64,000 nt of DNA from Euptelea pleiosperma. Lineage: Eukaryota; Streptophyta; Magnoliopsida; Ranunculales; Eupteleaceae. Below are positions 45,556 through 56,689 of the stretch, piece after piece. A model generated the notes under the pieces. It ran no database searches. It was not told the DNA's origin and was given only the letters and a program-made list of their open reading frames with translations. Location: positions 50,617,893-50,681,892 of the forward strand of contig CM068544.1 of assembly GCA_035048495.1 (NCBI GenBank). The letters run 5' to 3'. The translations under genes and the position numbers were made by a program. Numbering within the stretch: the first letter of the stretch is position 1; each line of letters opens with the position of its first letter.

Positions 45556-45722
45556 TCTATATAACAAGTGATAGTGGTTGTCTTATACCCTTCTTATCTT
45601 ATATAGCTTCAATAATGAGTGGCTGAGATCCACTATGCTTCATATCGATGACTAAGATTAACTCCCACCCGATTTTGACAAACACTTTGTCGGAAAGTAC
45701 CGCGGGCACGGGCCACCCACGC
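45556..45722 (+). mobile_element. Helitron-like unit B
   Basis: Starts TCTATATAACAAGTGATAGTGG directly after unit A. Its 3' part has TTTTGACAAACACTTTGTCGG and CCGCGGGCACGGGCCACCCAC. The hairpin and terminal tetranucleotide are degenerate. Confidence 0.65.
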
Positions 45723-46072
45723 ATATAACAAGACAACTCAGTTGTATTCTCTTATCTTATCCATCCATCTAATGTGGACGGTTAGATAAAGAGTGGTTGA
45801 GATCAAATCCATCAAACTAATGTGGACGGTTAGATTTCAGCCACTCAATCCGTCTCATTTGACCGCAATTTATTCAAAATTTGAATTTCAACACCATTGT
45901 TATTTCTGTTATTTTCCCATTTCTCCCTCTGTGCGTTACAATCCGTTATAACAGCTGTTATAATGGAAAAAATGGTAACGCCCCAGTCTATTATACCGTT
46001 TGAGTGTCGAAGGCACCCAATTTTTGCAAACGCTTTTGTTGGAGAGTGCCGTCGGCACGGGCCATTTACTAG
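45723..46072 (+). mobile_element. Helitron-like unit C with internal insert
   Basis: Starts ATATAACAAG, repeats CTAATGTGGACGGTTAGAT twice, and ends with the hairpin GTGCCGTCGGCAC, then GGGCCATTTACTAG (46059-46072), a proper CTAG terminus. Bases about 45860-46004 match part of the hAT MITE at 50977-51286 (AATCCGTTATAAC, ATGGTAACGCCCCAGTC). Confidence 0.65.
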
Positions 46073-46247
46073 TCTATATAACAAGTGACAGTGGTTGTCT
46101 CCCCACTTATACCCCTTCTTATAGGCTTCAATAAAGAAAGGCCAAGATCTTATCCCCCAATTGGATGGTGGATCTCAGTCACCCACACCCGATCGATTTT
46201 GGCAAATGCTTTGTCGGGGAGTGCCGTGGGCACGGGCCACCCACTAG
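46073..46247 (+). mobile_element. Helitron-like unit D (best preserved)
   Basis: 175 bp from TCTATATAACAAGTGACAGTGG to the hairpin GTGCCGTGGGCAC, GGGCCACCCA and terminal CTAG, followed by T. This is the full set of Helitron end signals: 5' TC, 3' hairpin, CTAG, insertion before T. Confidence 0.8.
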
Positions 46248-46410
46248 TTACAATTTTTGCAGCATAGCAAGTCTTTAAACCCTTCATGATGTGGACTCTT
46301 CAAACAGATAAATCAGAAACCTCAAGGTTGCGGCTATGAGGTCGTGTACTTGACTCAGTGGCTCGACCCCTTATGCGTGAATGTTGCCCTAAGACCAATT
46401 ACATTATTAA
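46248..46410 (+). repeat. Direct repeat, right copy
   Basis: Begins TTACAATTTTTGCAGCATAGC directly after the CTAG of unit D and continues to GACCAATTACATTA. Partner of 45222-45384. Confidence 0.85.
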
Positions 46411-46652
46411 GGTGCCACAAATTGTCTAACAAGCCCCTTGTGACATGCTCCCGTCTTCTATAGTATATCGAAACTGAAAAAAGAGACATTTTTTTATTAT
46501 TGTAAATTAAGGCGACTTTCGATGCTAAAGTGTACTGTTTTCTACAAATTTGATTAAATAATAATCCATAATACTTCGCCGTGTTTTAATTTTCTATTAG
46601 AAGGTCATGCAGGCTTCTTTATTTAATAAGAATTGAATAAGACGCCTCTCAT

Positions 46653-46860
46653 GGGTCGGGATTCGCGGACCTAAATTTTTGGACATAAATTTTCACCGAA
46701 AATCTCGTCCATGGAACCCGAGAATCCAATGGGTGGTTGACAGTGCTGAGTTGGTGTTCACTTTTGCCAAAGCAAAACCACCTTTGGATTCCCGGAATCC
46801 ACGCCCGAGAGCTTCAGTGAAAATCTATGTCTAAAAATTTAGGTCCTCAGAACCTGTTCC
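46653..46860. mobile_element. Foldback MITE
   Basis: Inverted repeats CGGACCTAAATTTTTGGACA on the left and TGTCTAAAAATTTAGGTCCT on the right, extended inward by TAAATTTTCACCG against AGTGAAAATCTA. No coding sequence. Confidence 0.7.
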
Positions 46861-47318
46861 TTCATATATAACCATTTAACTATTTTTACCATTTTCTCCC
46901 AAATTGGCCCTACAGACATAATTAAATCCTTTACCTTTATACTCTCAAAAAAAAAAAAAAAAATTATAGAGGAGGTCTCATCTCATATGATTAAGAAATT
47001 ATATATAAAGAGGATCATTCAATGATAATTATTTTGCCCCCACATTTGGTTTTCAACATACAGAGGATTAAAAATACAAACTTTTTGATATTCAATGGCC
47101 TTGATTTCAACAAGGCTACCAATGGAATATCACTATTGAAGTAACTATATCTCACAACCTTATATATATATATATAAAAGCCCTAGCGGGTGCTTAATTA
47201 GCCACCTCAGCATCAGACGGCTATGGCTTCCCTATCAACTCTTCCCTTACATGTGTAACAAGGAAATTAGCTAGATATACAAGTTTGAGCAGACTAGTGT
47301 GTCTGTTGCAGCAAAACT
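46861..47318. other. 3' flank of the expansin gene
   Basis: AT-rich; contains a poly-A run at about 46948-46962 and a TATATATATA microsatellite at 47161-47177. Probably includes the expansin 3' UTR. Confidence 0.45.
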
Positions 47319-48271
47319 CTAGAATTGGGCCCCTTCGAATGTCTGCCCAAACTGCCAACCAGCAGGCGCGACATTGTAGCTAGTGATGGTCCTTCCATCG
47401 CTAGTTGTGACTTGGAAGGACAGACTTTGGCCATTGAGGTAGGAGTTACTCTGCCAATTTTGACCCCAGTTCCTTGACATGGCTTGCCACCCTGTCTTAG
47501 ACCCCTTGATCGACGCGGAATGGATGTCACCAGCTCCTCCCACGTTGGTGATCAAGACCAAGTTGAAGTAAGAGTGACCATTGATGGTGAACCTTACTCC
47601 TCCTTTCTTCACACAAGGCACCCTGACAAAAAAAAAACCAATAACAAAATATTAGCGACATGAACACCCAAGTGTCGTTCAAGGGGCCGGGCTGGGCCGG
47701 GCAACAATTCTTGTAGGGTACTGGAGGACTTGGTAACCATTTTTACCTTTTAAAGGACACGGGAACAATCCCGGCACGGTATTGCGCAATTTGCAAGAAA
47801 GCAGGCTCAGCCAAATCAAAGTGTTGGAGGGGAGGATTGCACCAGCCACCATTGTCATTTGACAAAGCAAGGTTAGGGGGACAAAAGTTAGTTGCGGTAA
47901 CGGTGATTGTACCAGGGAGACACCATTTGGGATCATCATTGCATTTAATCTCATAACAAGACCCGCAACTCAAGCCATTGTTGAACAGGGCAGTGCTAAG
48001 AGCTGCAGTGTTAGTCCCGTACCCCTGGCTATACAAGTTTCCATACCCACATGCTCCCCCTGCAACAATATCAACATCTCATAAGAAAACTAATGTAATT
48101 TGCTATTAAAAAAATAGAGTTTTCAGAAATTAAAAACTTACCCATTGTACCGGAAGCATCACCGCCACCATAAAACGTGGCGTGACCGTTATCGCCGTAA
48201 GTGACAGGCAGGCATAAGTTGATGAGGAGAAAGAATAGAAGAGGAATAAGAGAGAAGACTTGAATGGCCAT
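47319..48271 (-). CDS. EXPA: Alpha-expansin (EXPA), probable EXPA8-like
   Basis: Three exons on the minus strand: 48271-48142, 48059-47747 and 47622-47319, GT-AG introns, giving 248 residues, the normal alpha-expansin length. A hydrophobic signal peptide ([15 protein letters not shown]) is followed by [22 protein letters not shown], the start of the GH45-like domain. The conserved cysteines ([12 protein letters not shown]), the alpha-type [18 protein letters not shown] block and the HFDL motif ([11 protein letters not shown]) are all present. The C-terminal binding domain has the expected tryptophans ([14 protein letters not shown] and [13 protein letters not shown]). Expansins act in the cell wall and loosen cellulose-xyloglucan contacts at acid pH without hydrolysis. 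EXPA8 is suggested by gene order, not by an alignment. Confidence 0.93.
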
Positions 48272-48375
48272 TGCAAGCTCTAAGGAATCTCAGAGAAAGG
48301 GAGGAGCTAGGGTAGGTTTTGTTGATTAAGTGGATGCTTTGCTTAGTATACAAGAAGGCATAGGGAGGGGGGGTG

Positions 48376-48384
48376 TATTTATAG
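48376..48384 (-). promoter_or_regulatory. TATA box of the expansin gene
   Basis: Minus strand CTATAAATA lies about 105 bp upstream of the ATG at 48271, a normal spacing for a short plant 5' UTR. Confidence 0.65.
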
Positions 48385-48817
48385 TAAAAAAGAAAGCAGT
48401 AGCTAGCCCAAGTTAGAGGTTAAGATGTGGTACTGTCTTTGTTTGTAATTTGGATAAAGAGACAAGTGAGCGGTACTCACGTTTATGCCGGCCAAAGTCA
48501 GGAAACGGATTGAAGTAATTGCACAAGTCAAGTGCACATGCGTTTGTTCCAGTTATGCTACCAACCGCAAAGTCCAGGGGCCTACCCGCACATGCACTTC
48601 TAAACCGTTTTTTTTTTCTTCTTCTTTTAATCTTTTTATTTCTCAAATCAATATTATTAATATATTTATATATATAATTTCATGTCAAATATTAAAATAA
48701 TATTTTTTTCCTGAGTCCCCTATAATCACGCCAATTATTTCGTTCTGGGGTTTGCCGTGTGCAGGTTAAGGAGTGGGTTGGACCAAGAGGTCAGGCAGAA
48801 TTTTTTTCATTCATGGC

Positions 48818-48984
48818 TTTTTGATCCATGGCGTTCTGGCACTTATTGTTAAGTGCCACCTGTCCTGGGGTTAAGTAGCATTTAACTGTAGTTGCTTTTT
48901 TTTTTCTGTCCACTGTTAAGGTAACTGCAGTTAAGTGCCACCGACAGATGGCGCTTAAAAATGCGGAACGCCATGGATCAAAAA
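48818..48984. mobile_element. Foldback MITE
   Basis: Inverted ends TTTTTGATCCATGGCGTTC and GAACGCCATGGATCAAAAA, perfect over 18 bp, with inner TTAAGTGCCACC and its complement-like GGCGCTTAA. 167 bp. Confidence 0.8.
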
Positions 48985-49178
48985 TTTCTCCCAACAGGAC
49001 ATTTAAGGGATGCTTTAAGCTTCATGTGAGCTGTATCCTACGTGACAAGCATGGATGCTGACGTGTGGTCTTTTTGCTGGACGGTTGGGCACATGAAGGA
49101 GTGAGTTTATTTAGTTGGCAGGTGACGTGGACAGTTGGGGACGACTAAGTATTGGTCGTAAATTCGTAATATCACATG

Positions 49179-49319
49179 CTTAACTGCAACAGAAGAACGG
49201 TACACCGTCGGATTCAAGCGATCCACTGTTTTACCCTTTGCAGTTGTTGCCACTGGACCGTGGATCACTTGAATCCAACTGTCCGAGCTCAACTGCACAG
49301 CTCTCTTTTGCAGTTAAGC
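49179..49319. mobile_element. Foldback MITE
   Basis: Inverted ends GCTTAACTGCAA and TTGCAGTTAAGC, with inner GGATTCAAGCGATCCAC against GTGGATCACTTGAATCC. 141 bp, foldable along most of its length. Confidence 0.75.
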
Positions 49320-49582
49320 GTGGGATGGCATTTTTCACTATTCTATAGCGTTTGGTTAACTTTGGTTAGGAGACGGTGCCTACTCGACATGATGACGTGT
49401 ATCACCGGGGTTCACGCTTTCCTCGCTCTTGATATGACGTCAGCATTATAAAATGAGGAAAATGGATAGAGATGAGAAAAACTAAAGTGATTGGGGCACA
49501 CCCATCCAGGATTTCTTTCAACGTCCGAATTACCCTCACCATTACGACTAAATAAGATACGGTGTTATCAACATAGTATGAG

Positions 49583-49960
49583 GATTAAAACTTCGCGGAC
49601 TACCCACAATATGAGCCACGTGCCACATTTTTAGAGGACACTGATTGTATAGATGTTTGGCCAATCCCTAGGTGGACATACAAACCAAAAATAAGCCTGA
49701 TTAGTGATTTCAAACCTTTGGATCCCTGTACCCAAATAATGGTCAATAATTCTCAAATTCCCATGGTTAAAATCACCCCCATGAAAATGACTCTAATCCA
49801 ACACTTAGAAATCACTAATCAAGTTGATTTTTGGTTTCTAGGTCCACCTAGGGATTGGACAAACATCCATACGGTCAATGTCCTCTGAAATATGACTCGT
49901 GGCTCATATTGTAGGCGGTCAGCTGCTTTACTGACTGCCGCGGTCAGTGAAGTTTTACTA
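49583..49960. mobile_element. Mutator-type foldback MITE, exact 9-bp TSD
   Basis: Ends GATTAAAACTTCGC and GTGAAGTTTTACTA, flanked by the exact 9-bp duplication TAGTATGAG (49574-49582 and 49961-49969). Arms contain GAGCCACGTGCCAC and ATGACTCGTGGCTC. Core motifs in the usual order. Confidence 0.88.
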
Positions 49961-49969
49961 TAGTATGAG

Positions 49970-50976
49970 GGACATTCGTAGCAATACCGAGAGTAATAGA
50001 GTAGGCCGTCGGTTAATATAATTAAAAAAAAATTAGAAATCTTTGTCTGAATGAGATATTATATTATTTACATGAACGATACGATATATCAACTTACACC
50101 ATGTCGTGAACGCATCTACGGGACACGTGGTAATTTCTAATACAGCGATTTAAAGAAATTAGAAACAAAAATATGAATTTTTTTAGTTTTATTTAATCGG
50201 AGACCTACATCCCTACATGGATCGATGATTTGTTCTCCATTATTTTATTTTTTTAGATTATTTTCATAATAAAATAAAATCCTTTATCCGCTTTTGAGTT
50301 TTATGCGGTATATATATATGTATTGTATGTATTATTTAATAGATAAAGTCTCAATGAACAGGTAAGGATTTGGTCGGACCTACCACGTTCGATGCACATG
50401 CAAACTCCCCGACATCGCGGCCCTAATATACATGTGTAGCTTTCATATATTTCTTAAATCATTTAAAATTAAGAAAAATAAAACAAACAAAATAAAAAAG
50501 AAAATTGAGATATTGACTCATGAAGAAGACAAATTAAGATGCTTTTTGTACCAATTTTCCCTCCTCCCCCATAGAATTTTCTCCCACCTAATCTTCCTTT
50601 CTGCTCTATAATTTGATTTTGTCCCCTCTCTAAGAGAATCATTTTGAGTCTAGATTGTTGGAATCAAGATAACTATCTGCCCTAGGATCTTAATTCTTGA
50701 TCAAGGTTAATTGTTTGTTGATTATGTCATTAAGCAACGGTCCGACGTGATTTGACACCACTGAATTTCGGTGCGTGTCAACTTTACGGTTTTTCTGTAT
50801 CTTGATTGAAATTCAGAGATCAAAAATTAGTCAAATATGGCGAAACCGTGGAAGGTTGAAAAATGGAAAGAAAAAAAGAAACAGATTTCTTGCGTAATTT
50901 GCGATTTGTTTCAATTAATTTATTGCATGGCTCAATTAGTTGAATTACAAGTACACACCACCCATGATGTCACATG
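49970..50976. other. Intergenic DNA, no gene seen
   Basis: AT-rich, with a TATATATATG microsatellite near 50310. No exon-like frame. Confidence 0.4.
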
Positions 50977-51286
50977 CATGGTTTAAAAAACGGCCGTTAT
51001 ATAACGGATTCAGACCTCCCCCATTATGTTATGTACCGCTAAAAAACGGCTGTTATTTTCCGTTATATTTCTGAAAATTTGTGAAAAAAAAATCAGTTAT
51101 TTCTGTTATTTTTCATTTTTTGAAAATTTGAGATTCAAATTTCAAATTTTGAATTTTATGGCCATTTTTTCACTTTTTTTCCAATTATTTTTCGTTTTTG
51201 CCCCTGAGCGTTACAATTCGTTATAACGGAAAAACGGTAACGCCCCTAGTCCGTTATACCGTTATAAGGGCCCCTTTTAAACCTTG
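50977..51286. mobile_element. hAT-type MITE with CGTTATAA-rich interior
   Basis: Ends CATGGTTTAAAA and TTTTAAACCTTG, flanked by an exact 8-bp duplication GTCACATG (50969-50976 and 51287-51294). The interior is built from AACGGCCGTTATATAACGG-like blocks near both ends and an AT-rich centre. Related pieces lie at 9309-9529 and inside Helitron unit C. Confidence 0.88.
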
Positions 51287-51294
51287 GTCACATG

Positions 51295-52885
51295 TTCAAT
51301 CCCAACTTATACAGGGAAAAAGAAACGTAGATATGATCTAAAAATATTTTGAACCACAAGTAGCATATATTTTTCGTTTTCAATTCAAGAAAAAGTGTGT
51401 GATTTTGTGCAACTGTGGGGTAGCATTTACTCCTGGTGATCCTTAAATCCCAGCAAATCCTTCTGTGGGGAAACTTTTTTTTTTCTTTTTCTTGTGTGGG
51501 GACACTGTTGATCAAACTAGAAAAGGACACGTGGATTATATCCAGTAAAATGTCCTTGGTTGAGGGCCAATGAGAGTGCCGTTCACAAGGGATTGTCTGT
51601 TATTAGTCCCCACTTGTAAGAGATTGATATCCACCACCTTCCCAACTTGGAATGGACCCCTACCAACATGGGGTTCGAGTGGTTGCTTTCAAGTGGTAGT
51701 TAACAACATGGTCACAGATAGTAGCAGCAAATGGGACCCACGTGAGCTTCGTTTGGGTTTCAGCTCACATGCGACGGTCCTAGCCCCCCGATGTGCAATT
51801 TAATGAACTTATGGTGACAGGCGCGAAATGTGACTCTGGTAGGGAAATAGTTAGGGATGTTTGCTCTCCCAATCTTTAGTTTGAGGCCCTTCTCAAGGGA
51901 TGTTCATTTAATTTGTGTATACGAGGAGTGAAAAATGGAACGCGTGTATGTTTTTCACCTATTTTAGGAAGAGTTCGGGCTTAAATTTCAAAATTCGGTC
52001 AAAATCGGGCCAAGGCTCTGGGCAACCCAACTCATGCCCGACCTTGAGTTGGGCTCAGGCTTAAGCTCAAAGCCTTGAAGGTTGGGTTAAGCTCGGGTTG
52101 ACCACCAACCCATCCAAGTAGCAATCCTAAATACATTTGTGAATAAATGAAAAACCTTTTCCTTGCCCTTTGGGTTAAGGCAGCTCCTTTGTCAAAACGA
52201 TCGGCTAATGGGATATCGTCATTACTTAGATAAGTTAAGACTTGGTACATTTTACTTGAGAGGGAGCTAGAGACATCAAGAACAAGTCCTTAGCCTTCAT
52301 TGGAACAATTTTCCATCCCATCCTTGGGTCAGTTTTTCATTTCGTTTATGATTCTTTGGCGTGGATTCCCAACTACTAGAAACATTAATATCCTGGCTCA
52401 GATAGACGGCAGTAGAGAGGTTCAGATCCACCATTGATGAATCTCACTGAGACATCTTCAAATTATCCTACCTATGTAGTCTATTGCCCTCTCTGTGGAT
52501 TATTGGACTAGAAGATCCAGGAACCATTGAAGATGGCTCACACCCGAGTAGTCTTCTTATGTTACCAATACCTCAGAACTATTTTTTTTAACATTTTTAG
52601 TTTTGTGGGTAAGCATGAGATCAAACTCATGACCACACAGTTATGAATCAAGGACCGTCCAATTTACTGATGAGCTCAATTCCAATATCTTGTGACTAGA
52701 CTTTGAATAATTGACTCAATTAACCATTAGATCGGTAATATATTGGTGGGGAACATCTTTCCTTTTAAAATCAGTTTCCACTATCATTTATGTGCCATAA
52801 AAAACCATCCCGATCGATGAAATCCCCGACATATCTATTTATCTATACTAGCTGAGGTGGCGCTCTCTCCATCTTTTTTCAACAT
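51295..52885. other. Intergenic DNA, no gene seen
   Basis: Several short frames but no domain, splice or repeat evidence. Around 51975-52100 there is a GGGTTGGGCTCAGGC-type degenerate repeat. Confidence 0.4.
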
Positions 52886-53300
52886 TTTCCAAAAATACCC
52901 TCCATAAGTTCTTCATTCATTGTTCAACCTTTTTTTTTTTTTGGACTTTTTTTACTTCACCCCCTTATTTTATTGGTGCAATTTGCATCACACCCATTAT
53001 TTTTAAAATATTTGCATCACACCCAATGTTTTTTCTAATATTTGCATCGCACCCAATGTTTTTAAAATATTTGCATCTCACCCAAGGTCATTATAGTCAT
53101 TTAAAAAATATTGGGATGTCCATTCACAGACCGTTAATGACTGTCTGTGGTCAACGACATTGACCATGGTCAAAGGGTGAGACGCAAATATTTTGAAAAC
53201 ATTAGGTAAGATGTAAATTGCACCAATAAAGTAAGGGGGTAAAATAAAAATACGCTTTTTTTTCCAAAATAACCTCCATAAGTCCCTCATTCATTATTCT
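52886..53300. repeat. Foldback element with internal ATTTGCATC repeats between direct repeats
   Basis: Inverted arms CACCCCCTTATTTTATTGGTGCAA (broken over two segments: CACCCCCTTATTTTATTGG, 52959-52977) and CCAATAAAGTAAGGGGGT (53224-53241). The left arm is followed by four copies of ATTTGCATC(A/G)CACCCA. Outside the arms, CCTCCATAAGTTCTTCATTC (52901-) and CCTCCATAAGTCCCTCATTC (53273-) form a direct repeat of about 38 bp. Confidence 0.6.
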
Positions 53301-53369
53301 TTAAGATCTCCTCTAATAAACGTCTCTCTTATTCTCCTAAAATAAACGTCTCTTCCTTATTTTAATATA

Positions 53370-54118
53370 GGGAATTTTTGACATAACCAACCCCCCCCCC
53401 CCCCCCTTCCCTATGACTCGATCCACTGTCATTTGACCAATGTTGACCAAGTTGACTACCTAATTTTGTATTAAAAGACGAAAGTGCCCTTGTCTTCAAC
53501 ATTAGATCAAGGGTTTGGGTTTAGGCCAAAACCCATACTCCAAATCAAGCATGAAAAGAGGAGATTAAAAATAAAAATTAAAACCCATGTTGGTAAACTT
53601 AAAAAAAATTTTTGATAAATTAAACAAATATTGAGAAGAAAAAATAAAATAAAACTCATGAATAAATGAAATTTTTTTATGGATTTTATTGTAGAATAAA
53701 TTTTTAAAATTGGGAGAACCCATCTTTCCAAAATCCACATCTCAAAAGCTTAAAATATAAATTATTGTCTTATTTTTCATTTTTGTTAACGAAAAAATTT
53801 AAAACTAAAATTGTATGCTCTGTGTTTTTTTTTTTTTTTTTTAACCTTGGGTTTTAAATTATTGCCAAAATGGTGGCCAGCCGGCCATGAGACTCCGGTG
53901 GGTTGGTCGCCGGTGATGGGCGGCCAACCCATTGGAATCTCTTGACCGGCCGTCCACCACAACCGTTTGATTTGGAGTTTGGGTTTTGGCCCAAACTCTT
54001 GTTCTAAGATTGAAGACAAGGGCATTTTTGCCATTTAATACAAAATTTGGTAATCAACTCTGGTCAAATGACAGTGGACCGAGTCATAGGGGGGTATGTC
54101 AGCTTTTTAAAAAAAAAA

Positions 54119-54151
<33 letters not shown>

Positions 54152-54166
54152 ATGTCAAAAATTTCC
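53370..54166. mobile_element. 797-bp Mutator-type foldback element bounded by poly-C and poly-G runs
   Basis: Ends GGGAATTTTTGACATA and TATGTCAAAAATTTCC, flanked by an exact 9-bp duplication TTTAATATA (53361-53369 and 54167-54175). The arms (about 150-170 bp) share TCATTTGACCA against TGGTCAAATGA and AAGTGCCCTTGTCTTCAA against TTGAAGACAAGGGCATTT. A 16-base C run (53391-53406) lies in the left arm and a 32-base G run (54119-54150) at the matching place in the right arm. The interior is AT-rich, then has GGCCAGCCGGCCATG and GGCGGCCAACCC. No transposase. Confidence 0.85.
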
Positions 54167-54175
54167 TTTAATATA

Positions 54176-54598
54176 ATGTTAATTTCCACAAATCATTCAT
54201 TCCTTAAATAAATGTCCCTTCTTTATATTATCTTCCTTAATTTAATATAAAAAGAATTTTCATAAATTCTTAATCACTCAAATGAATTTGTCTTCCTTAT
54301 ATTCTCTCTTAAAATAAATGTATCTTACTTATTTTAATATAAAAAAAATACATAGTTTCTATCCTAAAAAAATAAAATGTTTCGTCTTTATTTTTATTCT
54401 CTATATGATTTTCCTTATTTTCAAGTCTTTTCCCTTTTTCAAAACGCATCTCCATTTGTCCAATAAAGACATTGAGAAAAGAAAAGAGTTTTATTTACTA
54501 CTAAAATTAGAGATTTTTGGAGGTGGAGAGGAGAGGAATAGAGGGGAGACATGAATACGACCAAGCAAATTCCATAACAATCAATCCGCCATGGGTGA

Positions 54599-54600
<2 letters not shown>
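54176..54600. other. AT-rich intergenic DNA
   Basis: Repeats of CTTATTTTAATATAA and TTCCTTAATTTAATATAA every 40-60 bp suggest degenerate tandem sequence. No gene seen. Confidence 0.4.

Positions 54601-54668
<68 letters not shown>
54601..54668. repeat. Compound (CT)n(TA)n microsatellite
   Basis: About 24 CT units run directly into about 10 TA units. Confidence 0.95.
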
Positions 54669-56413
54669 CATTTCTTTTATCAATTTGAGTTTTTGTTTGG
54701 GTATTTATCTGTGTTTGTGTTCGTTGATCCAATTGGCTTTTCTCTGTGTTTTATGAATATGCAGGTAAAGCTCACTAATCTCTGGATTGAACCAGGAAGG
54801 TGAGAGGCCAAGCCTCAAGGTCGCAAAGCAAGACAAGAAAAAGAAGTCCAGAGCCCCTTTTCCCACTTTTAATTGCATGTTAGCACATATGCTCTTTTTT
54901 AGACATATTTACTAGATTTTTGTTATTTGCAATAGCAATATATAGTCTATGGTTTAATCTGATGATGTTGATGATGAGTCCCCATGAAATGAACGGACTA
55001 AATTCAATCACTACAGTAATCATATATCTGATTAATTGTGTAGTGTAGCCTATGGAAATGGTAATTCTCATTTTTTTTTGTTCCTTTTTTTCACTTGAGA
55101 AACAAATCTGAATTAGAGATGGGTGGATCTCTACTCATCAAACAGGCACAGGCTCATTGCCGCATGTATATTACTTTGCTGAGGTCTTTCAATTACTTAT
55201 TTCGGATTCGCTCCCCTTATTTGAGAGTCGTTTTGAGTAATGTATTTTTAGGAAAACAATTGCTCATGTCATTATCAAAGGGGTGTGGGCTTAAAAAAAT
55301 AACAAATGTATGGATTACCATTGGTTCCAAAATTAAATGTTGCACCCGTACATATCATAGTGCCACAATCACATTCTGCCATTTCTCGAAACGTCATCTT
55401 TATAAATACATGGAAAGATTCTCTTTCTAATATGACCTTAAGATCCCTAAAATTTTCCTTGAAATATTTTTCTTTTACTTACAATTCTTATTCTCTCCAA
55501 CTCTCCTTAATATCTCTTACTTCTTTCTCAAAATCTCCCTCTTTCACTACAACCAAAGAGAACGGGCAGCTATAATATTTCTATGCTTTAGTTACTTATA
55601 TTTTTTTTTCAAGAGATCGATTTGTTTGGAGTATAGGCTTCTTATCTTTTTTCAAGGCCTATAGTCGATCATCAAACGGTTGGCCAAATCTAAGTTATAT
55701 TTTTTTAAGAGATGGGTTTGTTGAAGGGGACAAACATGAATATTAAAAGGGAAAATTATGATTAATGGTCTTAATTTGGGCATTTATATGACAGTGAATC
55801 AAATAAAATATCAAAATAGTGGAAGGCAAGGTCGGTAATTGAAGGAAAAAGCTAGGCCATTCGGGAAGAAGTGGTATTTCACTTCGAGGGGCATGCGCAA
55901 TGAATAAAAACAGAGAAAAATCCCCCAACCCCCCCCCCCCGAAAAAAAAAAAACACCCAAAGCCAGTGGTTAACCAATTAGATAACATTGTGAGTAGCCG
56001 GTGTTCCAAACCCTTCAATAGGCCCAATACTTATGTTCAATGAAACTTAATGCGTGAACCATGAGAACTCACAAACAAGCAATAAAAAGATTTCTCACAT
56101 AACCCATAAATGATAGGCTAAAGTTTATCAAAGACTCATATAGATAGTCAATATTACACATGCTAATCATAGATGGTATAAAAGCTATTGCATATTAAAA
56201 CTTTTGTGTTTAGCAAGGAAAGAAAATTTATTACAAAGAGAAGCCGTAGATTTTTCTTATATATTTGTTTACATATAGAGATTAGTAAAACTCTGAAAGA
56301 AGCTTTGGTCGTGCTAGAAAGTTTGGAATAGGTAAACCCATTATATTTATGGTTGTTACAAGGTTAGGTGATCGATGGTTTGAATCAAACAAGCACTGTG
56401 GAGCCCATATAGG
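54669..56413. other. Intergenic DNA, no gene seen
   Basis: AT-rich. A C run then A run at 55929-55952 is the only notable feature. Open frames are short and unsupported. Confidence 0.4.
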
Positions 56414-56604
56414 AGAGCCCCTAGGGCTGATATTGGGTGAGGATGATCTCCTCATAACTAAGATCATCGTCCAAGAAATAGTTTCTAACCCCACCAATTT
56501 GCACATAAAATGAATCGATCGACTCATAATGAAGAGCACATTTGGTGGGGGGCCTGATATTTTTGGAGGAGATCATCCTCACCCAAAATCAGCCCTAGGG
56601 GCTC
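56414..56604. mobile_element. Foldback MITE (GAGCCCCTAGGGCTGAT type)
   Basis: Inverted repeats GAGCCCCTAGGGCTGATATT and AAATCAGCCCTAGGGGCTC, extended by GGGTGAGGATGATCTCCTC against GAGGAGATCATCCTCACCC. Over 40 bp almost perfectly paired. Confidence 0.82.
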
Positions 56605-56689
56605 ACCTATGTGAGAGCCACAACGGTCGTTTGAGTCCAAAGCCATTGGACACTATAATTATATATCCTAATATATTGTACAATTGCTC

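Noticed and set aside
54439..54803. Frames of [14 protein letters not shown] and REREREREV across a microsatellite
   Set aside because: These are translations of the CT and TA simple repeats in several frames.
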